From: JAUIAI01 sp963732405
GTDB taxonomy: Bacteria > Pseudomonadota > Gammaproteobacteria > Burkholderiales > Burkholderiaceae_E
Assembly (NCBI GenBank): GCA_963732405.1
Contig: CAVSZG010000001.1
Coordinates: forward strand, 2,914,001-2,978,000
DNA length: 64,000 bases
Direction of reading: 5' to 3'
In this document: positions 55,418 through 62,089 of the stretch, one piece after another
Layout: each line of letters opens with the position of its first letter
How positions within the stretch are numbered: the stretch's first letter is position 1
Position numbers and translations under genes: made by a program
Notes under the pieces: generated by a model
What the model was told of the DNA's origin: nothing
Database searches by the model: none
Seen by the model: the letters and a program-made list of their open reading frames with translations, nothing else

Positions 55418-56328
55418 CGATGGTCTTCGCCGACGGCCCGGGTGCTCGAGTTCGATGACACCTGCGCCGCCCGATGGCGAATGGTCGCGAAGCCCAGGTG
55501 ATCCTGGCGCAGGATGTCGAAAACCCGATCGGCATAACGGCTGGCGCCGGCCAGATCGTGCTGCGCGACGGCCTGCTCAAATTCAGCCCGCTCCCCATAC
55601 AACAGGTTCAGTGCCACCCAACTGGCCCGGTGCAGATCCCCGCGCGTGCCATCGTCGGCGGACTGAGACCAGGCGCGCAATGCGTTGGCCAGCGCCGGCG
55701 TGCACACACCGATCAGGGCAATCATCGCCAGGATGCTGCGATTCTCGATCGAGGCCAGGGCGCTCGAGAGCGCAGCAATGGCAGCGAGCGCTGCACCACC
55801 GACCGAGATCCATCGATGGGATCGGTCGTGAGCCGAGACACGCGTCTGGAGATAGTCGAGTTGCTCATGCACGAATGCCAGGAATGCCTGCCCGGTGGCC
55901 TGGAATTCGGCCGGGCCTTGTGCATGCCCCAGTTCCAATGCCAGCGCGGCAAGGCGTAAGCGGCCTTCCTCGGCCTCGAGCCGGTAGCGTGTCCAGATCT
56001 GGTCATGTCGGCGTGCGCCCAACAGGTAGGCACAGAATGCGGCCACGCCCAGTCCCACGGCCTGAACAACGAACAGCGTGGTGCGAACCTGTGGCGCATG
56101 CGCGAAGCGCAACAGCCAGTCGCTGTCGGCCTGCGGACTGGCCTCGATGCCGTAAAGAATGAGACCACTGCAGATCGCTGCGAATGCCGTGGCCAGTACG
56201 AACAGCGCGGTCAGCCGTCGATACGCCGATTGCGCTCGGCGCGCCAATGCGGCAGCCTGCTCGCGCACCGCGATTTGGGCCTGAATGCGCGGTGACCGCA
56301 TGACCGGCGGTGGCAGGTCGGTCATCAT
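55414..56328 (-). CDS. SLATT-like four-helix membrane protein
   Basis: This 304-residue protein has four clear membrane segments in two hairpins (about 40-60 with 82-104, and 174-193 with 198-218). They are joined by a long charged helical region containing RHDQIWTRYRLEAEEGRL. SLATT proteins, described as 2TM pore-forming effectors linked to SLOG and other nucleotide sensors, have this hairpin-plus-helix layout; here it appears twice. ATG 56328 overlaps the nSTAND stop and the 3' end overlaps the SLOG start, four bases each. A membrane-disrupting effector role is inferred from family context. Confidence 0.6.
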   Translation of the reverse strand: MMTDLPPPVMRSPRIQAQIAVREQAAALARRAQSAYRRLTALFVLATAFAAICSGLILYGIEASPQADSDWLLRFAHAPQVRTTLFVVQAVGLGVAAFCAYLLGARRHDQIWTRYRLEAEEGRLRLAALALELGHAQGPAEFQATGQAFLAFVHEQLDYLQTRVSAHDRSHRWISVGGAALAAIAALSSALASIENRSILAMIALIGVCTPALANALRAWSQSADDGTRGDLHRASWVALNLLYGERAEFEQAVAQHDLAGASRYADRVFDILRQDHLGFATIRHRAAQVSSNSSTRAVGEDHR

Positions 56329-58499
56329 GGGCGTTTGGCGGCGATCTGGGCACACTGATCGAAGCTGACCAGCTTGGGCGGCGAGTCGGGGTTGGCATAT
56401 TCCACCAGCACGAACACTTCAGTCAGGCATCGGGTGCCGGTATAGGAGGCACGGAACCGGGTGCCTGCGCCGGCCGAGAGCAGCTTGGCATCGAGGGTGT
56501 CGTCATCCATGAAATAGCTGATCTGAGCCGCCAGTCGCAATTTGCCGTCCAGACTGACCTGCTTGGGATACAGATCGTAGCGCCAGACCCGTTGATTGCG
56601 CTGGTCGGCGTAGTTGGACAGATCGCGACTGGCACTGAATTGCAGGTCGGGGTTGGGCGGTTCATCCCGCGCGAATCGTCGGATCGCATCGGCGTCGCCG
56701 GTCAGGAAGGCCTGCTTGAGCGGGTTCGTGTTGGTGAGCTTCTGCAGATAACGCAGTTTGTCGGCCGTCGCTTCGCGGCTCGCATCGCGGGCCTCCCGGG
56801 CATTGCGTGCCTCGATCCGGGCCTGTTCGGCGGCCGCCTGCGCGCGCGCCTGTTCGGTGCGTGCACGACCCGCCTCCCAGAACGCCCATCCCATGCCCAG
56901 CAGCAGGGCGGGAATCAACAGCCACAAGGCCTTGCTGAGTTGCTTCTGCAATCGCAGCGCTGCCACTTCGGCATTGAGCCGGGCTTCGCGATCCTGCTGG
57001 GTCCGTAGGGCCAGATCGTGTTCGATCGCGTCGCGCGCCTGCCGCGCCTGCCGCTCCTGATCATCACGCCAGGCGGCTTCACTGGTGTGCAGGAACTCCA
57101 TGGCACGAGTGAACGCCGCCTCGGTGCCGTAGCGCCGGGCCCAGTGTCGCGTGGGTTTTTCCTCGCTCGCCCAGGTGAGTGCACGCTCCAGATCCGGATT
57201 GCGCCACAACGCCGCGCTGTCGGGCCACAACTGCGCGGTCTGGGCCAGTCGTTGATAAAGCGATCGGGACTGCGCTTCCTGTTGCACCCAGGCGCGCAGC
57301 CGCTGCCATTGCCGGATCAGCGATTCGTGCGAGATGTCGATGACCGTGTCCGGTGCGAGCGGGGTGGGCCAACCGGGGGTAAGAAACGTACAGCCGTCCG
57401 TGCGAAACGCATCCACCACGTCGGCCATTTGTTCTGGCTCGCAGTCGGCGATGGCGGCCAGGCTGGTCAGCGTGGCCGGGCGCCGGGTTTCCAGGCGGTC
57501 GGCACCATCGTTGCACAGCGCGCGGAACAGGGTCTGGGCGCGCGCCTGCGCGCCTGGCGTGCCTGCCAGCCGCTCATAGGCCTGATCCGCATGACGGGAT
57601 AGCGCATGGCGAATTGTGCCCACGGCCTCATAGTGCGCCAGATCCAGTGGGGCCAGCGGATCGCCCTGAGCGTGCCAGGCATCCCAGGTGCGCATGAGCG
57701 CATGTTGCAACACCGGCAGGATATCGGGATCTTCCCCGGCATCATTGAGCAGCCGCTGGGTCAGGCGCGGCGCAATCGAGGCACCGCCGACCAGGACCGG
57801 GCCCTCGATGGTGGCGCGCCGCTGATCGCGCGTGAGCCGGGGAATCAGATATTGACCGTCGTTGAGCAATTCGGGCAGACCGCGAAAGCGCGCACAGTCG
57901 CCCAGAAAGTCCGACCGCATGGTCAGCACCACATACAGACCCGGATGCGCACCGTCCACCGCCTCGAGCAGCAGGTTCACGAATCCGGCCGCATCATCGG
58001 CCATCGCATCCGCCTCGCCTTGCTGATCGAAGCGGAAAATCTCCTCGAACTGATCCACGAGCACCAGCAGATTCTCGGCACGGGCCAGGCCGCTCTGTTC
58101 GAACGCATCCGCCAGGCCAAGCGCGCTGCGCCTCAAGACGGCTTCGAGTAGCGCGGTGCGGATCGGCTGGGCGACGCTTACATCGCCCAGCACGTCCGGC
58201 GACGACAGGGCCTTCGCAAGCTGTGCGATCGGATCGGCACCCGGGCGCATGACGGCCATTCGCCAGAGCGAGCCCGCATCGGCCATGAAGCCACCCTCGA
58301 GCAGAGGCAGCAGCCCGGCCCTGACCAGCGACGATTTGCCGCTACCCGAGGTGCCTACCACCGCCACGAAGCGGCGTTGCTGCAATCGGGCGATGATTTC
58401 GCTGGACTGGCCGTCCCGGCCGAAGAACAGATGGGCTTCATCGGCCTCGAAGGGGCGAAGGCCAGGGAATGGATTGACAAGATTCCGCGCAGTGTCCAT
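56325..58499 (-). CDS. nSTAND1-type NTPase with membrane anchor and novel C-terminal domain
   Basis: This 724-residue STAND NTPase has the characteristic opening NPFPGLRPFEADEAHLFFGR. Walker A is GTSGSGKS (49-56), Walker B LLVLVDQFEE (144-153), and the winged-helix motif IDISHESLIRQWQRLRAW is at 387-404. A long coiled coil flanks one membrane helix (about 523-541). The last 130 residues (from about 590) are rich in beta-strand and may be a sensor; I considered a YEATS-like fold but cannot confirm it. STAND ATPases act as ligand-triggered oligomeric switches. It is 12 bases downstream of the TIR gene. Confidence 0.85.
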   Translation of the reverse strand: MDTARNLVNPFPGLRPFEADEAHLFFGRDGQSSEIIARLQQRRFVAVVGTSGSGKSSLVRAGLLPLLEGGFMADAGSLWRMAVMRPGADPIAQLAKALSSPDVLGDVSVAQPIRTALLEAVLRRSALGLADAFEQSGLARAENLLVLVDQFEEIFRFDQQGEADAMADDAAGFVNLLLEAVDGAHPGLYVVLTMRSDFLGDCARFRGLPELLNDGQYLIPRLTRDQRRATIEGPVLVGGASIAPRLTQRLLNDAGEDPDILPVLQHALMRTWDAWHAQGDPLAPLDLAHYEAVGTIRHALSRHADQAYERLAGTPGAQARAQTLFRALCNDGADRLETRRPATLTSLAAIADCEPEQMADVVDAFRTDGCTFLTPGWPTPLAPDTVIDISHESLIRQWQRLRAWVQQEAQSRSLYQRLAQTAQLWPDSAALWRNPDLERALTWASEEKPTRHWARRYGTEAAFTRAMEFLHTSEAAWRDDQERQARQARDAIEHDLALRTQQDREARLNAEVAALRLQKQLSKALWLLIPALLLGMGWAFWEAGRARTEQARAQAAAEQARIEARNAREARDASREATADKLRYLQKLTNTNPLKQAFLTGDADAIRRFARDEPPNPDLQFSASRDLSNYADQRNQRVWRYDLYPKQVSLDGKLRLAAQISYFMDDDTLDAKLLSAGAGTRFRASYTGTRCLTEVFVLVEYANPDSPPKLVSFDQCAQIAAKRP

Positions 58500-58511
58500 T
58501 GTTCGGCCCGC

Positions 58512-60014
58512 TCAGGATGACAGCAGTCGGCGCAATGCGTCGATCGGGTCATGCTCGCGCATCAGGACCACGCCATTGGGCGCGATGAATTCGGACTTGG
58601 CCGCCGAATCGGGCCCGCTCATCACGATGAAGCGGCCATGGAAGGGCCGTTGACGTCCCCAGCCTGGTGCCTGCTGGATATCGCGCAACTTGCTGCGCAC
58701 CCAGGCCTCGCGTGTCCGACCCCAGAGAATCACGACGCTGTCGCAGCGAACCAGATTGGCCCGGTTTTCTTCGACCAGTTCATCCACCGTGCCTTCGATC
58801 GAGGACAACTCCACGTCAAAACCCTGCTCGACCAGCGAATTGGCCAAAGGCCTCGCATCGGTGCGATCACCCGGATCGCAGATCAGGTAGATGGACGTGG
58901 TGTCGTTGCTTGAACCGTCGTCGATATTGTGTGCCAGGGCGCTTGCAGGACGACGCAGGCGATCGAAGATCAGGGAGCGCAGCTCGTCGCTGGATGCCCT
59001 GACGAACTCGATGCGGCGACTGTCGAACACTCGCTCCTCGAGATCCTGCACGAACTGTCCGATTCGCTCGTCAGGTGCGGGCGCTGCGGCCGGCGTCGAC
59101 TGTGCCCAGAAAATGGTTCGCAGATTCGGGAAGGTGCCGGACATCGCCCGTTCAGCCTGGAGAATCACGCCTGACTGCCGGGCACCGTCCGGGATGGATC
59201 CATAGCGCGAACCGAACAAGTGGACCGATAGATCGGCAGTGGCGAGTTCGGCCTCGACGGCTCGTTCAAAGTCATCGGCATCTTCGGGCAAGGCGCGCGT
59301 GGGTAGCACGTGATGCCCCCGGTCTTCGAATTCGCGCCGGATGGCATCGCGCTGTTCACGCAAGTCGCTCGCGGTAGTGGCCAGATAGATGGTCGAAATC
59401 GCGGTGCTGGCCGCTGCCGGGGAAATACGGGCGGGCGCCCAGCCCGTCGAAACATCCAGAATGCGCTTGATCGCATGGGCGATGTCGTCGGCCCGTTGCC
59501 AGTACAGGCCGTTGTGGCCTGCATCAAGCAACACATCGCGATCGACGCCATTGTCGTCTTTGTGGAACAGCTCGAAGCCCACCGTGCCATCCACTTCCGG
59601 CACCAGGGCCTCGTCGCCCACGAAGCGGCGCATATCGGCCCGATCGATGGCCCGGCGATAGACCTTGACGATGCGGCTCAGATGGTTGACATGAAGATCG
59701 CCACTGGCGATGCGGCTGTTGCCAAAGGCGAGAAACTCCTTCTTGCAATAGGCCGAGGCCAGGTAGTGCTGGGACAGGACAGAGACAAAAATATCCGATC
59801 GCCGGATCTGCGACTCGATCTGCCCATCGAACAATTCATTGCCGGCGAGTCGGCGCTTGTCACGCCAGATCGCGACCCGTCCAGGCCCGATCCGCTGACC
59901 GATCGAGGCACGCAGCGCCACTTCGAACTCCTCGACCCAGCGGCGATTCTGCGGGCCATAGGGTTCGTCGTCGCGATGACAATAGCTCAGAAAGACCTGC
60001 TGTGGTTCAGACAT
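58512..60014 (-). CDS. TIR-DUF4062-TIR-like three-domain protein
   Basis: This 500-residue protein has three Rossmann-type domains. Residues 5-165 are a TIR domain (QVFLSYCHRDDE, then SDIFVSVLSQHYLASAYCKKE), with E93 at the position of the catalytic glutamate of TIR NADases. Residues 206-300 are DUF4062 (TIYLATTASDLREQRDAI, LFGSRYG). Residues 372-498 are a second, divergent TIR or SLOG-like domain (SIYLICDPGDRTDARPLA, CDSVVILWGRTREAW). There is no signal peptide. It is the first gene of the four-gene operon. NAD cleavage or signal-nucleotide production is inferred from the TIR family. Confidence 0.85.
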   Translation of the reverse strand: MSEPQQVFLSYCHRDDEPYGPQNRRWVEEFEVALRASIGQRIGPGRVAIWRDKRRLAGNELFDGQIESQIRRSDIFVSVLSQHYLASAYCKKEFLAFGNSRIASGDLHVNHLSRIVKVYRRAIDRADMRRFVGDEALVPEVDGTVGFELFHKDDNGVDRDVLLDAGHNGLYWQRADDIAHAIKRILDVSTGWAPARISPAAASTAISTIYLATTASDLREQRDAIRREFEDRGHHVLPTRALPEDADDFERAVEAELATADLSVHLFGSRYGSIPDGARQSGVILQAERAMSGTFPNLRTIFWAQSTPAAAPAPDERIGQFVQDLEERVFDSRRIEFVRASSDELRSLIFDRLRRPASALAHNIDDGSSNDTTSIYLICDPGDRTDARPLANSLVEQGFDVELSSIEGTVDELVEENRANLVRCDSVVILWGRTREAWVRSKLRDIQQAPGWGRQRPFHGRFIVMSGPDSAAKSEFIAPNGVVLMREHDPIDALRRLLSS

Positions 60015-60090
60015 GAGTCGCTCGCGCTGAAACCGATACCACTACCGCCACGGGGCGATGGGGCGCACGGCGTTCATCAATACTCAATAC

Positions 60091-60447
60091 TCAATACTCG
60101 CGAAGAAATCGCCCAGCCACCCAGCCCTGGAGTCCCTGGTATTCGATCCGGCACCATCGAAGCGTGGCGGCGAGCTGACGTTCGCTGTCATTGAATCCCG
60201 CCCATTCATCGGTCGTGAAATTCGGATGGCAGCCCATGTTCCGCAGCTGAGTTGCATCGGCTGGCACCGAGCCGATGACGCGGAATCCGGTCGAAGGTCC
60301 GCTTCGGACATTGAGCTGGTCGCCGCTGCTGACCCCCGATACCCGCCACATGTCCGGTCCGTCTGCCTCTGCTGCAGCCGAGGTCATCACGCCGGCCAAT
60401 GCACCGGCAATGAGCAGCCGGCTGGTCGGGGTCAGGGGGCTGATCAT
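60091..60447 (-). CDS. Secreted bacterial SH3 (SH3b) protein
   Basis: This 118-residue protein has a signal peptide (about residues 1-26, ending TSAAA). A single SH3b domain follows: DQLNVRSGPSTGFRVIG, then WCRIEYQGLQGWVAGRFL. SH3b domains bind cell-wall peptides. The ATG overlaps the stop of the upstream amidase gene by four bases, so both are made together. Confidence 0.82.
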   Translation of the reverse strand: MISPLTPTSRLLIAGALAGVMTSAAAEADGPDMWRVSGVSSGDQLNVRSGPSTGFRVIGSVPADATQLRNMGCHPNFTTDEWAGFNDSERQLAATLRWCRIEYQGLQGWVAGRFLREY

Positions 60448-61082
60448 CCGAGCGTCCTGGGGTCGATGAATCCGACCTGGGCCAGATGCGGTTCGAGCAG
60501 CCGCCCCGGGCAGGCAGTGCTTTTAAAATCTTTGTGGATGAAGACGCGCCGGCCTTCCGGGTGCAGATTGCCCAGATTCCGGAGCGGGCGGAACCGACCG
60601 TAGTCCGGATGGCTGGGATCGAAGCGCAGCCAGCCGAGAAAAGTGGATAACAGGAACATGCGACGCGCGAACTCGATGCCGGCCACGCTCTGGCGATCGA
60701 AGTCGCCGGCGAACGACACGGCAATGGCTTCGGTGTTATGCCCCTTGGTATGGGCGCCACTGCGGTCTTCGCCCCGGCCCTCACAGATCACCAGACCATT
60801 GTTCCTGGCCACGAAATAGGCGACGAAGTTATAAGGCACGTCGGCGCCCAGATCCTGGGCGCGTACCGTTTGCAGGCGCCGCATGTTGCGGAAAATGTCT
60901 GACTCACGATTCCATAGATTGGGCGAATCGTCTGAGGTGTCGCCCAGTACCGTGTGATGGATCACCACATGGGTGCGACTGGAACGCGCTACCTTTCGGC
61001 CAAGCCGCTCGAGCGAAGCGTCCGCCCCCCAGCTTTTGCGGTCGACGAAGGTGAGCCCGGGAACGATCTCGAACTTTGCCAC
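60444..61082 (-). CDS. PGRP-type N-acetylmuramoyl-L-alanine amidase
   Basis: This 212-residue zinc amidase has the PGRP motif FVDRKSWGAD near the N-terminus. The zinc ligands H42 (VVIHHT), H183 (FIHKDF) and C191 (ACPG) are intact. VPYNFVAYFVARNNG matches the PGRP substrate groove. The start is taken as GTG 61082 because GGGAG lies eight bases upstream. ATG 61157 is a possible longer start, and an ATG at 61295 gives an unlikely N-terminus. No signal peptide is evident with the chosen start, which is odd for a wall enzyme. Confidence 0.75.
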   Translation of the reverse strand: MAKFEIVPGLTFVDRKSWGADASLERLGRKVARSSRTHVVIHHTVLGDTSDDSPNLWNRESDIFRNMRRLQTVRAQDLGADVPYNFVAYFVARNNGLVICEGRGEDRSGAHTKGHNTEAIAVSFAGDFDRQSVAGIEFARRMFLLSTFLGWLRFDPSHPDYGRFRPLRNLGNLHPEGRRVFIHKDFKSTACPGRLLEPHLAQVGFIDPRTLG

Positions 61083-61399
61083 GATGGTCACTCCCAGCGG
61101 TTGTCGTAGCAGTGCACTTGGGAGCGCGCTGCCGATTCCGACTTGTACCGTGACCATACCCGTCAATTCGCTACGCGGCAACCCGCCGATTGGGGATCCG
61201 ATCGCGCAAGCGCAGATCAGGTGGATGAGATGTCTCTGATCCAATGCTGCGCCGAGCAGGTGATCGGGCGATGGGTACCCAGCCGGCAGGGGCACGCCGG
61301 CGGGTCAGTACAAGCCTGCCTACAATGATGCGCTGTCACACCCTGATGCGCCATGTCTGGCAGCAGGACCGATCAACCTCTTCGACCCGTCATCCATTC

Positions 61400-61876
61400 A
61401 TGCTTGCCGCCATCCGACGCTTCTTCGATGAACAACTCGCCAGCGTGTCCCAGGGCCCTGCCGGCGATCGCCACCAATTGGCCATGGCGGTCTGCGCGAT
61501 GCTCGCCGAAGCTATGCGTATCGATACCGAGGCGCTGGCGGTCGAGCGATCGGTCATCGTGGCCGCCATGGAGCGGCAATTTGCCCTGCCAGCCGCGCAG
61601 GTGCATGAGATCCTCGCGCTCGCCGAGCAGGAGGCCGCGCAAGCGACCGACTATTTCCAGTTCACCTCGCTGATCAACCGCCACTTCGACTATCCACGCA
61701 AGCTTGATCTGCTCGAGGCGATGTGGCAGGTCGCGCTGGCCGACGCCCGGATCAGCGCCCATGAGCGCCACCTCATGCGCAAGGTTGCTACCTTGCTGCA
61801 CATCACCGAGCCGGACCAGCAGGAGATCCGGCTGCGTGCAATGCAGGAGGCGGCTCAGCGGCCTGCGTCCGGTTAG
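61400..61876 (+). CDS. TerB-family protein
   Basis: This 158-residue all-helical protein has the TerB fold pattern. LAMAVCAMLAEAMRID and KLDLLEAMWQVALADARISA are the two repeats with metal-binding acidic residues. TerB domains occur in tellurite resistance and in membrane-associated stress or phage-response systems. ATG 61400 is preferred; upstream in-frame ATGs give a low-quality N-terminus. It is divergent from the amidase gene. Confidence 0.82.
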   Translation: MLAAIRRFFDEQLASVSQGPAGDRHQLAMAVCAMLAEAMRIDTEALAVERSVIVAAMERQFALPAAQVHEILALAEQEAAQATDYFQFTSLINRHFDYPRKLDLLEAMWQVALADARISAHERHLMRKVATLLHITEPDQQEIRLRAMQEAAQRPASG

Positions 61877-61964
61877 GGAGCATGTCAGGGGGCCATGGCC
61901 CTCAGAAGCGAACCATTGACCGCGAGGTGTTGTCTGCCGCCCCGCGCTCGGGTCAGATTCGTGC

Positions 61965-61988
61965 TTGACAATAATGATTATGATCATC
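61965..61988 (+). promoter_or_regulatory. Fur-box-like site over a -35 element
   Basis: TTGACA (61965-61970) is followed at 61970-61988 by a stretch matching 15 of 19 positions of the Fur consensus GATAATGATAATCATTATC. The downstream -10 box is weak. Iron-dependent repression of the GMC/OYE gene is inferred. Confidence 0.6.
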
Positions 61989-62023
61989 ATCATTAAGTCT
62001 GCGCCAGCCAACCGAGCCGCAGC

Positions 62024-62089
62024 ATGAGCAAGACCATGAGGGCATTCGTTCCCGATCGCTGCATCAGGCAAGCCGCGTTGTCGGCATGA
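62024..62089 (+). CDS. Possible 21-residue leader peptide
   Basis: ATG 62024 opens a 21-codon frame (MSKTMRAFVPDRCIRQAALS plus one residue) whose stop TGA overlaps the ATG of the GMC gene (ATGA at 62086-62089). The GMC start has no Shine-Dalgarno sequence of its own, so coupling to this leader is plausible. The leader's ribosome site is weak and the frame could be chance. Confidence 0.35.
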   Translation: MSKTMRAFVPDRCIRQAALSA

